Shown here piece by piece: positions 44,351-53,386 of a stretch of DNA of 64,000 nt; the first letter of the stretch is position 1, and each line of letters opens with the position of its first letter. The stretch is from Salinarimonas sp046292825 (GTDB lineage: Bacteria; Pseudomonadota; Alphaproteobacteria; Rhizobiales; Beijerinckiaceae). A program made the position numbers and the translations under genes. Where the stretch lies: assembly GCF_046292825.1 (NCBI RefSeq), contig NZ_JBKBQG010000012.1, positions 1 through 64,000 on the forward strand, read 5' to 3'. The notes beneath the pieces were generated by a model. It saw only the letters and a list, made by a program, of their open reading frames with translations, had not been told where the DNA came from and ran no database searches.

Positions 44351-45783
44351 GCCGCATCGGCGCCGACACCGCGACGGGCGCGGAGCACGGCGGAGCGCGC
44401 CCGCGCGGGCGGGGCGTCCTGCGCGCGCTCTGGCGTCCGCTCGCGACCTCCGGCGCCGCCTACGACAGAAGCGCGAGCTGGCTCGCCTCGCTGATGCCGA
44501 AGGGCCTCTACGCGCGCTCGCTGATCATCATCATCGCGCCGATCGTGCTCCTGCAATCGATCATCGCCTATATCTTCATGGAGCGGCACTGGCAGACCGT
44601 GACGATGCGGCTCTCCTCGGCCGTGTCGTCGGACGTCGCGGCGCTCATCGACGTCTGGGAGACCTATCCGCAGGATCCGGAGGGCCGCACCCTGCGGCGC
44701 ATCGCGGCCCAGAGGCTCGGGCTCGACGTCGAGATCATCCGCGGCGTCGACCTGCCGCCGCCGGGACCCAAACCCTTCTTCTCGATCCTCGACGCCGCGC
44801 TCTCCGAGCAGCTCGGCGCGCGCATCTCGCGGCCCTATTGGATCGACACGGTCGGGCGCTCGAATCTCGTCGAGATCCGGGTCAAGCTCGACGACGGCGT
44901 CATGCGCGTCATGGCGCGGCGCAGCCAGACCTACGCCTCGAACTCGCACATCTTCCTCTTGTGGATGGTCGGCTCCTCGCTCGTCCTCATGGGCATCGCG
45001 ATCCTGTTCCTGCGCAACCAGATCCGCCCGATCACCGCGCTCGCCGACGCCGCGGAGAGCTACGGCAAGGGGCGCGACGTCGAGTTCCGCCCGCGCGGCG
45101 CCCGCGAGGTACGCAAGGCCGGCCACGCCTTCATCGAGATGAAGCGGCGCATCGAGCGCGCGCGCGACCAGCGCATGACCATGCTCAACGGCGTCAGCCA
45201 CGACCTGCGCACCATCCTCACCCGCTTCAAGCTCTCGCTCGCGCTGATCGGCAAGGGCGAGGAGATCGAGGATCTGCGCCGCGACGTCGACGAGATGAGC
45301 CGCATGCTCGAGGGCTATCTCGCCTTCGCCCGCGGCGACGCCGGCGAGCAGGCGGTGGAGACGGATCTGCGCGCGCTCGTCGAGGAGCTCGTCGGCGACG
45401 CGATGCGCCACGGCCACCCCGCCACCGTCCGTATCGAGGGCGACGCGACGGTGATCGTGCGGCCGGACGCCTTCCGGCGCATGCTGTCGAACCTCGTGTC
45501 GAACGCCGCGCGCTACGGCGAGCGCATCGCCGTCGACGCCGTCCACGAGGGGCGCTGGCTCACGGTGACGGTCGACGACGACGGCCCCGGCATCCCCGAG
45601 GCGATGCGCGAGGAGGTGTTCAAGCCCTTCGTGCGGCTCGACGAGGCGCGCAACCAGGACGAGGGCGGCTCCGGCCTCGGCCTCGCCATCGCCCGCGACA
45701 TCGCCCGCGCCCATGGCGGCGACATTTCGCTCGACGACAGCCCGCTCGGCGGCCTTCGCGCCACGGTCCGCCTGCCCGCGTGA
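44347..45783 (+). CDS. Membrane sensor histidine kinase, partner of PetR-like regulator
   Basis: The 478-residue kinase has a first transmembrane helix around LIIIIAPIVLLQSIIAYIFM (about 59-78) and a periplasmic sensor region with FFSILDAALSEQLGARI. A second helix FLLWMVGSSLVLMGIAILFL and HAMP domain (NQIRPITALADAAESYGKGRDVEFRPRGAREVRKAGHAF) come next. The HisKA H-box is GVSHDLRTILTRFKLSLAL. The ATPase domain has N box NLVSNAARY, G1 DDDGPGIP and G2 GGSGLGLAIARDIARAHGG. It is EnvZ-like in layout. Its ATG overlaps the stop of petR, so the pair is translationally coupled. Confidence 0.92.
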   Translation: MSRIGADTATGAEHGGARPRGRGVLRALWRPLATSGAAYDRSASWLASLMPKGLYARSLIIIIAPIVLLQSIIAYIFMERHWQTVTMRLSSAVSSDVAALIDVWETYPQDPEGRTLRRIAAQRLGLDVEIIRGVDLPPPGPKPFFSILDAALSEQLGARISRPYWIDTVGRSNLVEIRVKLDDGVMRVMARRSQTYASNSHIFLLWMVGSSLVLMGIAILFLRNQIRPITALADAAESYGKGRDVEFRPRGAREVRKAGHAFIEMKRRIERARDQRMTMLNGVSHDLRTILTRFKLSLALIGKGEEIEDLRRDVDEMSRMLEGYLAFARGDAGEQAVETDLRALVEELVGDAMRHGHPATVRIEGDATVIVRPDAFRRMLSNLVSNAARYGERIAVDAVHEGRWLTVTVDDDGPGIPEAMREEVFKPFVRLDEARNQDEGGSGLGLAIARDIARAHGGDISLDDSPLGGLRATVRLPA

Positions 45784-45789
45784 GGGGGC

Positions 45790-46599
45790 TCAATAGAGGC
45801 CGATGATCCCCAGCGCCCGGCGCAGGGGATCGGTGGGGAGCGTCCCCGCCCGCGGAGCGTCGGGAAGCGGGCTCGGCGTGCGCGCCGCAGGGGTCTGCGC
45901 GACCGGGATCTCGTCGAGACGCGAGCGGAAATCGATCTGCGGGCGGCAGACGCGGCGCTCGCCGCGGGCGTCGTGGCGGGCGAGGTCGAGGTGGAAATGG
46001 TCGTGGTGGAAGGCGTCCGAGCCCGGCCCGAGCACGGTGGTGAAGATTCCGCAGGCACCGACGAACGCCTCGCGCAGGAAGTCGCGCTCCTGCGGCGCTC
46101 CGCGCCAGCCGCGCGCGACGGTGATCGTGCGGCCGTCTTCCAGGGTGAAGGACATCACGTCGACCGCGTTGCCGAAGGCGTGCTCGGACTTGCGCGCGCC
46201 GCGTTGGGAATTGCGGGTGCGGCAGGCATAGGAGCCCGAATGGATCTCGGTGACGCGCGCCCCGAGATGCAGCATCGCGGCGGGCTGGACGACGGCGTCG
46301 AGCCAATCCTGCGTCGCAGCGACCGTCGGGCAATTGAGGACGGCGTCCTGGCGCAGCGACACCGCCCCGCCCGACAGGGCGGTGACCTGGAGGGGATGGT
46401 CCATCCCGCAGATGCCCGGTCCGTTGATCGCCGGGCGCAACGACATGTAGGCGGAGGGCTCGACCCGGCGCTCGCGCAGGCACTGCGCCTCCGCCTGCCC
46501 GCGCCAGGCCTCGCGCTCCTCGAAATCGAACCACCCGCAGCCCGCGAGCGCGAGCACGGCCGTAAAAGCGAGGAGGGCAGTCGATACGCGACGCGACAT
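45790..46599 (-). CDS. Extensin-like C-terminal domain lipoprotein
   Basis: The 269-residue lipoprotein has a lipobox LALAGC (about residues 16-21). The extensin-like_C domain follows: LRPAINGPGICGMDHPLQVTAL, VVQPAAMLHLGARVTEIHSGSYACRTRN, SEHAFGNAVDVMSFTL and HDHFHLDLARH. The conserved HAFGNAVD and DHFHLD resemble the metal site of D,D-carboxypeptidase/M15-type peptidases, so a cell-wall role is possible. The C-terminus is Pro-rich. It is convergent with the kinase gene, 6 bp away. Confidence 0.88.
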   Translation of the reverse strand: MSRRVSTALLAFTAVLALAGCGWFDFEEREAWRGQAEAQCLRERRVEPSAYMSLRPAINGPGICGMDHPLQVTALSGGAVSLRQDAVLNCPTVAATQDWLDAVVQPAAMLHLGARVTEIHSGSYACRTRNSQRGARKSEHAFGNAVDVMSFTLEDGRTITVARGWRGAPQERDFLREAFVGACGIFTTVLGPGSDAFHHDHFHLDLARHDARGERRVCRPQIDFRSRLDEIPVAQTPAARTPSPLPDAPRAGTLPTDPLRRALGIIGLY

Positions 46600-46665
46600 G
46601 AGGCGAGAATCGTCGCGATGTCCTTGACGAAGGGTTAAGGACGGCGGCCGGCGGCGCGCACCACG

Positions 46666-46694
46666 AAAAAAGGGCGGCGCTGCGCACGCCGCCC
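46666..46694 (-). terminator. Rho-independent terminator upstream of the extensin-like gene
   Basis: Minus-strand 8-bp stem GGGCGGCG / CGCCGCCC (46672-46694) with a 7-base loop, followed by six Ts (plus strand AAAAAA 46666-46671). It would end transcripts coming from the DUF2852 gene after passing the R1 repeat. Confidence 0.85.
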
Positions 46695-46754
46695 TCGTTC
46701 TCCGTCGTATCGCGGGTGAGACCCGCCGGCGTCATATCTCGGAACCCGCTCGAA

Positions 46755-46938
46755 GGCTGTCATCCCGGGCCGCGAAGCGGACCCGGGACCCATAAACTCG
46801 ACGAAAGCTCGAGCGCGCATGCCGCGCTCGCTCCGCTACATTTGAGCAGCTTTCGTCGGAGAAACGCAGCCTAAAGGCTGCGACCGACGCGTCGTGGTTC
46901 TGGGTCCCGGATCGCCTTCGGCGTCCGGGATGACACCC
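46755..46938. repeat. Composite palindromic element R1, copy e
   Basis: Same orientation as copy a: GCTGTCATCCCGGGCCGCGA arm at the left, GAGCGCGCATGCCGCGCTC and GCAGCCTAAAGGCTGC inner dyads, GCGTCCGGGATGAC arm at the right. Lies just after the DUF2852 gene; the remainder of the gap is terminator and short unassigned sequence. Confidence 0.85.
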
Positions 46939-46958
46939 CGAGAGAAATCTCCGAACTC

Positions 46959-47384
46959 TCAGCCCTCGCTGCGGGGCTCGCCCGTCTCCTGACGGCGCGC
47001 GCGGCGCTCGTGCATGAAGCGGTCGAAGGTCTCCCGGTCGCGGGCGCGCTTGAGCTCGTCGAGGAAATCCGCGAAGGCGCGGCTCTCTTCCTCGAGGCGG
47101 CGGCGCTCGGCCTCGAGCTCGGCGATGCGCATGCGCTTGTACTCGTCGAAGGCCGCGTTGCCGGTGCCGCCGAACTGGTCGAAGCGCATGTTCCAGGAGG
47201 CCGCGCCGTTGCCGGTCTTCGGCCAGTCCCACACGCCCTCCTCCTTCAGCCGCCAGAGCTTCCAGGCGACATAGGCGAGGCCGACGGGCCAGAAGATCAG
47301 GAAGGCGAGGAGAACGAAGACGATCTCCCAGGCCTTGAACCGACGGAGGATTTCCGACGGCGAGAAGGTGGCGGTGGTATTCAT
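46959..47384 (-). CDS. DUF2852 small membrane protein
   Basis: The 141-residue protein has one long hydrophobic segment near the N-terminus (WEIVFVLLAFLIFWPVGLAYVAWKLW, about residues 19-44). The DUF2852 hallmark NMRFDQFGGTGNAAFDEYKRMRIAELEAERRRLEEESRAFADFLDELKRARDREEFDRFM-like region follows, predicted to form a coiled coil. The family is restricted to alphaproteobacteria and its function is unknown. Start at 47384 has GGAGAGGACC upstream. Confidence 0.88.
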   Translation of the reverse strand: MNTTATFSPSEILRRFKAWEIVFVLLAFLIFWPVGLAYVAWKLWRLKEEGVWDWPKTGNGAASWNMRFDQFGGTGNAAFDEYKRMRIAELEAERRRLEEESRAFADFLDELKRARDRETFDRFMHERRARRQETGEPRSEG

Positions 47385-47555
47385 GGTCCTCTCCGACTTT
47401 CGAGAGGGGAAGATAGGAAGCCCCGCGCCGGGACGAAAGAGGCGTCGCGAAAACCACCTGCGCTCGCCGCGATTGCGACGCTCGCGGGCATGGCCTAGGA
47501 TGATCGCCGGAAGCGGGCGGAAAGCCCCGCGCGAGCGGCTCTCGAGGGCGGGACG

Positions 47556-49955
47556 GTGACGGCTCGGTCGATCGATCGCGAACATGCGCCGCCGGCGCTC
47601 GACACGCAAACGCGCCTGCGTCTGGCGCTCGAAGCCGCGGGCATGGGCGACGCCGAGCTCGACCTGCACACTCTGCGCTGCATTCGCTCCCCGTCCGTCG
47701 ACGCCATGTTCGGCCTCGCGCCCGACGCCGCCGACGAAGACGGTCGCACGCTCCTCGCACGCATCCACCCGGACGACGCCGCGCGGGTGGAGGCGGCGAT
47801 CGCGGAGGTGGCGCGGACCGGCGGGGCCTTCGCCGAGGAATTCCGCATACCCCTCGCCGATGGCGGCCGACGCTGGATCGCGTGGAGCGGCAAGGTGGTG
47901 TCCGTCGAGGGGGACCGGCGGCTCGTCGGCGTGCTGCGCGAGGTGACCGATCGCAAGGACACGCAGGAGGCGCTGCGGGCGAGCGAGGAGCGCTATCGCC
48001 TCGCCACCCTCGCCTTCCGCGGCTTCGTCTACGATTGGGACGTGGCGACGAACGCCGTCGTGCGCTCCGCCGGCCTCCACGAGGTGCTCGGCTACGCGCC
48101 CGACGAGGTCGAGCCGTGCCTCGCCTGGTGGCGCGAGCAGATCCACCCCGAGGATCGCAAGATCTGCGAGGCGCGCGTCGAGAGCCTCGTCGCGGCCGGC
48201 GCCACGCGCTTCGCGACCGAGGTGCGCGCGCGCCACAAGGACGGCCATTGGGTCTGGCTCGCCGATCGCGGCAACATCGTGCGCGACGCGACGGGCACCC
48301 CGGTGCGCGTCGTCGGCACCACGATCGACGTGAGCGAGACCCGCGCCGCCCAGGAGGCCCTGCGCGAGAGCGAGGAGCGCTTGCGCCGCTCCGAGCGCTC
48401 CCTGCGCATGGCCACCGAGGCCGCGCAGATGTACTCCTGGGAGATCGATCTGCGGACGCTGACCATCGCCTGGGGATCGAATGCCGAGCCCGCTCTGGGG
48501 CTGCCTCCCGGCACGCTGCCGCCGACCTTCGCGGCGACGCTCGCCCTGGTCCATGCGGAAGACGCCTCGCGCATCGGCGAGGAGGTCGGCACCGCCATGG
48601 AGCGCGGCGAGGATTTCGAGATCGAGTTCCGGATCAGGGCGCCGCAGGGTCTCGTCTGGGTCTGGTCGCAGGGCGTGGCGGTGCGCGACGAGGACGGGCG
48701 GCTCGTGCGCTATGTCGGCGTCGGTCGCAACGTCACCGACCGGATGCGCTATCAGGAGGAGCTGCGCCGCCAGGTCCACGAGCGCACCCTCGCCGCCGAG
48801 GAGGCGCTCTCGCGGCTCTACGAGGCGCAGAAGCTCGAGTCGATCGGCCAGCTCACCGGCGGCGTCGCGCACGACTTCAACAACCTGCTCGCGGCGATCC
48901 TCTCCAACCTCGAACTCCTGCGCAAGCGCATCGGCGACGATCCGCGGTCGCTGCGCCTCCTCGACGGCGCCGTCCAGGGCGCCGAGCGCGGCGCCTCGCT
49001 GACGCGCCGGCTCCTCGCTTTCGCGCGGCGCCAGGATCTGCAGACGCAGAGCGTGTCCCTGTCCGCGCTCGTCGGCGGCATGATCGAGCTCCTGAGCCGC
49101 TCGCTGGGCCCGGGCGTGCGCATCGTGACCGAGCTTCCCGACGATCTCCCCCTCGTCGCCGTCGACGCGCATCAGCTCGAACTCGCGCTCCTCAACCTCG
49201 CGGTGAATGCCCGCGACGCGATGCCGGGCGGGGGAACGCTCACCATCGCCGCGCGCGCCGGCGCGCCCGCCCCGCACGGCCTGCCGAGCGGCGACTATCT
49301 CTGCCTCTCCGTCGCCGACACGGGCGCAGGGATGGACGGCGCGACGCTGCGGCGGGCGACGGAGCCCTTCTTCACCACCAAAGGCGTCGGGAAGGGCACG
49401 GGGCTCGGCCTCTCGATGGTGCACGGCCTCGCCGTCCAGTCCGGCGGCGCGCTCACCCTCGACAGCCACCCCGGCGCCGGCACGCGGGTGTGCCTGTGGC
49501 TGCCGCGTGCGAGCGAGACGCCGCGCGCGCCGGATGCGCCCGCCGGCGCCGTCCCCTCCCCTGCCCGCGCCGCCACCGCGCCCGGTGCGTCGCCGCGTCC
49601 CCTGTCGGTGCTCGTCGTCGACGACGACGCCCTCGTGCGGATGGGCACCGCCTCGATGCTGGAGGACCTCGGCCACGAGCCGATCGAGGCCGAATCCGGC
49701 CCCGAGGCGCTCGCGATTCTCGCGAGCGGGCAGCCGATCGACATCGTCGTCACCGATCACGCGATGCCGGGCATGACCGGCACCGAGCTCGCCGCGCGCA
49801 TCCGCGCCGAGCGGCCGGGCCTGCCGGTCGCGCTCGCGACGGGCTATGCCGAATTGCCGAACGGCGAGCGCGTCGACCTCCCGCGCCTCGCCAAGCCCTT
49901 CCGGCAGGAAGACCTCGCCGCGCTCCTCGAGACGCTCGCCGCCGCGCTCGCCTGA
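47556..49955 (+). CDS. Hybrid PAS-domain sensor histidine kinase with receiver domain
   Basis: The 799-residue soluble protein has three PAS/PAC units (about 18-130, 145-265, 280-405) with typical PAC ends such as RLVGVLREVTDRK, VRVVGTTIDVSE and YVGVGRNVTDR. An HWE/HisKA-type dimerisation region has H-box IGQLTGGVAHDFNNLLAAILSNLELL. The HATPase domain shows NLAVNARDAM, DTGAGM and GKGTGLGLSMVHG. A C-terminal receiver follows (VLVVDDDALVRMG, phospho-Asp in IVVTDHAMPGMTG, Lys in LAKPF). No membrane helix is found, so it senses an intracellular cue. GTG start. The hybrid layout suggests phosphorelay to an unlinked partner. Confidence 0.9.
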   Translation: MTARSIDREHAPPALDTQTRLRLALEAAGMGDAELDLHTLRCIRSPSVDAMFGLAPDAADEDGRTLLARIHPDDAARVEAAIAEVARTGGAFAEEFRIPLADGGRRWIAWSGKVVSVEGDRRLVGVLREVTDRKDTQEALRASEERYRLATLAFRGFVYDWDVATNAVVRSAGLHEVLGYAPDEVEPCLAWWREQIHPEDRKICEARVESLVAAGATRFATEVRARHKDGHWVWLADRGNIVRDATGTPVRVVGTTIDVSETRAAQEALRESEERLRRSERSLRMATEAAQMYSWEIDLRTLTIAWGSNAEPALGLPPGTLPPTFAATLALVHAEDASRIGEEVGTAMERGEDFEIEFRIRAPQGLVWVWSQGVAVRDEDGRLVRYVGVGRNVTDRMRYQEELRRQVHERTLAAEEALSRLYEAQKLESIGQLTGGVAHDFNNLLAAILSNLELLRKRIGDDPRSLRLLDGAVQGAERGASLTRRLLAFARRQDLQTQSVSLSALVGGMIELLSRSLGPGVRIVTELPDDLPLVAVDAHQLELALLNLAVNARDAMPGGGTLTIAARAGAPAPHGLPSGDYLCLSVADTGAGMDGATLRRATEPFFTTKGVGKGTGLGLSMVHGLAVQSGGALTLDSHPGAGTRVCLWLPRASETPRAPDAPAGAVPSPARAATAPGASPRPLSVLVVDDDALVRMGTASMLEDLGHEPIEAESGPEALAILASGQPIDIVVTDHAMPGMTGTELAARIRAERPGLPVALATGYAELPNGERVDLPRLAKPFRQEDLAALLETLAAALA

Positions 49956-50038
49956 GCCGCCCGCCTCGGCGTGCCTGCGATGGAACGAAGGTGCGGCTTC
50001 GCACGTCCTCCTCTCCGCGTTGTGAGGAGCACCAGAGG

Positions 50039-51619
50039 ATGCAGCCGCGCTTCGAGGTGGGTACGATCGATATCGCGATCGCCGTCGCCTACATCATCGG
50101 CATCATCCTCATCGGCTGGTGGATCGGCCGCTCGCAGAAGGACGCGGACAGCTTCCTCTCCGGCCGCGGCGCGGTCTGGCCGCTGATCGGCTTCTCCTTG
50201 ATGGCGGCGAACCTCTCGGGCACCTCCTATATCGGGCTTGCGGGCGCGGGCTACGGCGACGGCATCGCCGTGTGGAACTACGAGTGGATCGCGACCCTCG
50301 TCCTCGTGTTCTTCGCGCTGTTCATCCTGCCCTTCTACCTGCGCGCCAAGGTCTCGACGATGCCCGAGTTCCTCGAGCGCCGCTACGACGGGCGCGCGCG
50401 CACGACGTTCTCGGCCTTCTCGGTCGGCACCGCGATCTTCATCGACAGCGCGGGCGCGCTGTTCGCCGGCGCGATCACGCTGCAGCTCCTGTTTCCCGAA
50501 ACGCCGCTGTGGATCCTGATCGCGGCGATCGCATTTCTCGGCGGCATCTACGTCATCCTGGGCGGGCTCAAGGCGGTGATGGTGACGGACACCATCCAGG
50601 GCGTGCTCCTGCTCCTCGCCGGCGGCGTGATCTTCGTGATGGTCTTCATCGAGCTCGGCTCCTGGGAGGCGGTGCGCGCGGCCGCGCCCGAGGACGGGCT
50701 GACCATCGCCAAGCCCGCCGACGACGATTTCTTCCCCTGGCCGGGCATCTTCACCGGCGCGATCTGGCTCGGCTTCTACTATTGGACCACGAACCACATG
50801 GTCGTGCAGAAGGTGCTCGCGGCCAAGGACGTGAATCACGGCCGCTGGGGCGCCCTGTTCGCCGGCTTCATGCAGGTGCCGCTCCTCTTCCTCCTGATCC
50901 TGCCCGGCCTGATGGGTCGCGCGATCTTCCCCGACCTCGAAGACCAGGATCAGATCTGGCCCGCCCTCGTCTTCGACTTCCTGCCGACGGGCCTGCGCGG
51001 CCTCGCGCTCGCGGCGCTCGTCGCGGCTCTGATGTCGACGGTCGATTCCGTCCTCAACGGCAGCGCCTCGCTCGTCGTCAACGATTTCGTCAAGAAACGC
51101 GTCGATTGGGAGGATCGCCGGCTCCTCCTCCTCTCGAAGGGATTGGTCGGCGTGTTCATGGTGATCGCGGCCGCGTGGGCGCCGGTGATCGCGACCTTCG
51201 GCGGCATCGTCGAATATTTCCAGTCCTTCCTCGGCTACATCACCATGCCGGTCGTGGTCGTCTTCCTCGGCGGCCTGTTCAGCGCCCGCCCGCCCCGGCA
51301 CGCGGCCTTCTGGACGCTCGCGATCGGCATTCCGCTCGGCCTCGTCGGCTTCGCGGGCGCGGAGGTGCTCGGGCTGTGGGAGATCCAGTTCCTCTACGGC
51401 ACCGGCGTGATGTTCCTCGTCTCCCTCGCCGTCTTCGGCGCGATCACCTTCCTCTCTTCTCCGCCCGACCTCGACGAGCCCGACGAGCTCGTCTGGAGCC
51501 GCCGCTTCTGGCACGAGGAGACGAAGGACCTCGCCGATCTGCCGCGTTGGAAGAACTACCGATGGATCGCCGGCGCGATCGTCGCGGTCACGCTCGCGCT
51601 GGTGGTGGTGTTCATCTGA
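50039..51619 (+). CDS. Sodium:solute symporter (SSS family)
   Basis: The 526-residue permease has about 13-14 helices. Family features include IGWWIGRSQKDADSFLSGRGAVWPLIGFSLMAANLSGTSYIGLAGAGYGDGIAVWNYEW (helices 1-2), YLRAKVSTMPEFLERRYDGRART, GGIYVILGGLKAVMVTDTIQGVLLLLAG and ALVAALMSTVDSVLNGSASLVVNDF (the Na+ site helix 8 region). The vSGLT-like spacing suggests a sugar or organic solute coupled to Na+. ATG at 50039 follows GAGGAGC. It is 83 bp downstream of the hybrid kinase on the same strand and may respond to it. Confidence 0.9.
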   Translation: MQPRFEVGTIDIAIAVAYIIGIILIGWWIGRSQKDADSFLSGRGAVWPLIGFSLMAANLSGTSYIGLAGAGYGDGIAVWNYEWIATLVLVFFALFILPFYLRAKVSTMPEFLERRYDGRARTTFSAFSVGTAIFIDSAGALFAGAITLQLLFPETPLWILIAAIAFLGGIYVILGGLKAVMVTDTIQGVLLLLAGGVIFVMVFIELGSWEAVRAAAPEDGLTIAKPADDDFFPWPGIFTGAIWLGFYYWTTNHMVVQKVLAAKDVNHGRWGALFAGFMQVPLLFLLILPGLMGRAIFPDLEDQDQIWPALVFDFLPTGLRGLALAALVAALMSTVDSVLNGSASLVVNDFVKKRVDWEDRRLLLLSKGLVGVFMVIAAAWAPVIATFGGIVEYFQSFLGYITMPVVVVFLGGLFSARPPRHAAFWTLAIGIPLGLVGFAGAEVLGLWEIQFLYGTGVMFLVSLAVFGAITFLSSPPDLDEPDELVWSRRFWHEETKDLADLPRWKNYRWIAGAIVAVTLALVVVFI

Positions 51620-51643
51620 GCGGCTGGAGATCGTTCTTCTGGG

Positions 51644-51825
51644 TTGTCATCCCGGACGCCAAAGGCGATCCGGGATCCATATCCGCAACGTCTCAGTCGC
51701 AGCCTGTAGGCTGCGTTTCTGCGACGGTCGATGCTGAAAAGGGAGCCGAGCGAGCGCGACATGCGCGCTCGGACAATCGTCGAGGATCTAGGTCCCGGGT
51801 CCGCTTCGCGGCCCGGGATGACACC
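51644..51825. repeat. Composite palindromic element R1, copy f
   Basis: Orientation as copies c and d: GTTGTCATCCCGGACGCC arm, GCAGCCTGTAGGCTGC dyad, GAGCGCGACATGCGCGCTC dyad, GCGGCCCGGGATGACACC arm. It abuts R2 copy 2 with only 17 bp between them; together they fill the 483-bp convergent gap between the symporter and dctM. Confidence 0.87.
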
Positions 51826-51842
51826 GTCGGGGCGGCCCCTCC

Positions 51843-52038
51843 GTGTCATCCCCGGCCGGAGCACGCGTAGCGTGCGCAGGGGAAGGGGACCCAGCACAAG
51901 ACGTGTGCGGAGCACACTGTCGTGCCGCCGACCAGGCGGCTAGACGCCGCCGCAAGCGCTTGCTCCGCAAGCAATTTTAACGCTCTCGTCCCCTTCCCCT
52001 CCGGTCGCAAGCGACCTCCGGCCGGGGATGACACCGGT
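51843..52038. repeat. Palindromic element R2, copy 2 (core reversed)
   Basis: The left arm GTGTCATCCCCGGCCGGAGC with GCACGCGTAGCGTGC hairpin and the right arm with GGTCGCAAGCGACC hairpin are in the same order as in copy 1. The core (about 51898-51978), however, matches the reverse complement of copy 1's core at more than 90% of positions. The homologous right flank continues to about 52080 (TCGGCGCGACTGACTTGATGAC-like block). Confidence 0.88.
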
Positions 52039-52102
52039 GGCGCGCTCAACCTATCGGCGCGACTGACTTGATGACAGCCGTCGAACGAACGACGAGCCGC
52101 GC

Positions 52103-53386
52103 TCACCGCCCCATCATCGTCGAGGGCAACCAGAGCGCGATCTGCGGGAAGGCGAGGACCAGCATCAGGCCGACCAGCAGGATCGCGGCGTAGGGCACGA
52201 CGCCGAGAATGATCCGCTCGATCGGTGCCTTGGCGATCGCCTTGATCGTGAACAGGTTCATGCCGACCGGCGGCGTGATCAGCGCGAGTTCGAGGTTGAT
52301 CATCAACAGGATGCCGTACCAGATCGGATCGATGCCGAGGGCGGCGAGCACGGGGAGCACGATCGGCGTGGTGATGAGGATGATCGAGATCGTCTCGAGG
52401 AACATGCCGAGGATGAAGACGATCAGCATCACCGCGAGCAGGAATTCGAGCTGGCCGAGACCGTAGGTGGTCACGAGCGCCACGATCTCCTGCGGAATGC
52501 GCATCTTGGTGAGCACGTGGCTGAACACGGCGGCGGCCGCGAGGATCATGAAGATCATCGCAGCGGTGCGCGCCGCGTCCATCGCGCAGCGCCACAGATC
52601 GGCGAGCGAGAGCGTGCGGTAGATCCCCATCGCCACGACGAGCGCGGCGAGCGCTCCGGCGCCGGCGGCCTCGGTCGCGGTGAAGACGCCGAGATACATG
52701 CCGCCCAACACGAAGATCGGCAGGCACAATGCGAAGAAGGACTTGCGCAGAGCGGTCGCGACCTCTCCGAGGCTCGCGCGCGGCAGCCGCTTCACGGTCG
52801 TCGAGCGCCCCTGCGAGACCATGCACCACAGCGAGAACATGGCCGCGATCATCAGCCCGGGCAGCACGCCCGCGATGAAGAGCTGGCCGATCGAGGCGTC
52901 CGCGATGACCGCGAAGAGCACCATCGGCCCAGACGGCGGGATCAGGATGCCGAGCGTGCCGCCGCCGCCGACGACGCCGTAGGCGGCCTTGTCCGAATAG
53001 CCGTAGCGCAGCATCTGCGGCACGGCGACCGCCCCGATCGTCAGCGCGGTGGCGACGCTCGAGCCCGAGATGGCGGCGAAGACCGTGCAGGCGGCGACCG
53101 TCGCGACGCCGAGCCCGCCGGGCAGATGACGCAGGAGCGTGTGCGCGGTGCCGTAGAGATCGTCGACGATCCGCCCGCGGATCATGATGTGCGCCATCAG
53201 CGTGAACAGCGGGATCGCGACGAGGAGATAGATGTTGAGCTTGCCGAAGACGATCTCGCCGACGGCGCCGATCGAGCCGCCGCCGGCGAGCATCAGCGCA
53301 CCGCCGAACAGGCCGAGCGCGGCGAAGACCGGGATGCCGGTGAGGATGACGAGAACGAGCCCGCCGAGAACGAAGAAGAGCCTCAA
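52103..53386 (-). CDS. dctM: TRAP transporter large permease (DctM)
   Basis: The 427-residue, twelve-helix permease is the ion-coupled transport subunit of a tripartite ATP-independent periplasmic importer. Typical stretches are GGLVLVILTGIPVFAALGLFGGALML, YLLVAIPLFTLMAHIMIRG, AAISGSSVATALTIGAVAVPQMLRYGY, GGGGTLGILIPPSGPMVLFAVIADASIGQLFIAGVLPGLM, FLETISIILITTPIVLPVLAALGIDPIWYGILLMINLELALITPPVGMNLF. It starts with TTG whose bases overlap the dctQ stop (TTGA), after GGAGGAGCGGCG. It is the last gene of the operon. Confidence 0.93.
   Translation of the reverse strand: MRLFFVLGGLVLVILTGIPVFAALGLFGGALMLAGGGSIGAVGEIVFGKLNIYLLVAIPLFTLMAHIMIRGRIVDDLYGTAHTLLRHLPGGLGVATVAACTVFAAISGSSVATALTIGAVAVPQMLRYGYSDKAAYGVVGGGGTLGILIPPSGPMVLFAVIADASIGQLFIAGVLPGLMIAAMFSLWCMVSQGRSTTVKRLPRASLGEVATALRKSFFALCLPIFVLGGMYLGVFTATEAAGAGALAALVVAMGIYRTLSLADLWRCAMDAARTAAMIFMILAAAAVFSHVLTKMRIPQEIVALVTTYGLGQLEFLLAVMLIVFILGMFLETISIILITTPIVLPVLAALGIDPIWYGILLMINLELALITPPVGMNLFTIKAIAKAPIERIILGVVPYAAILLVGLMLVLAFPQIALWLPSTMMGR

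Noticed and set aside
47385..47555. Regulatory RNA or riboswitch in the gap before the hybrid kinase
   Set aside because: No conserved aptamer-like or terminator structure could be seen; left as plain intergenic sequence.
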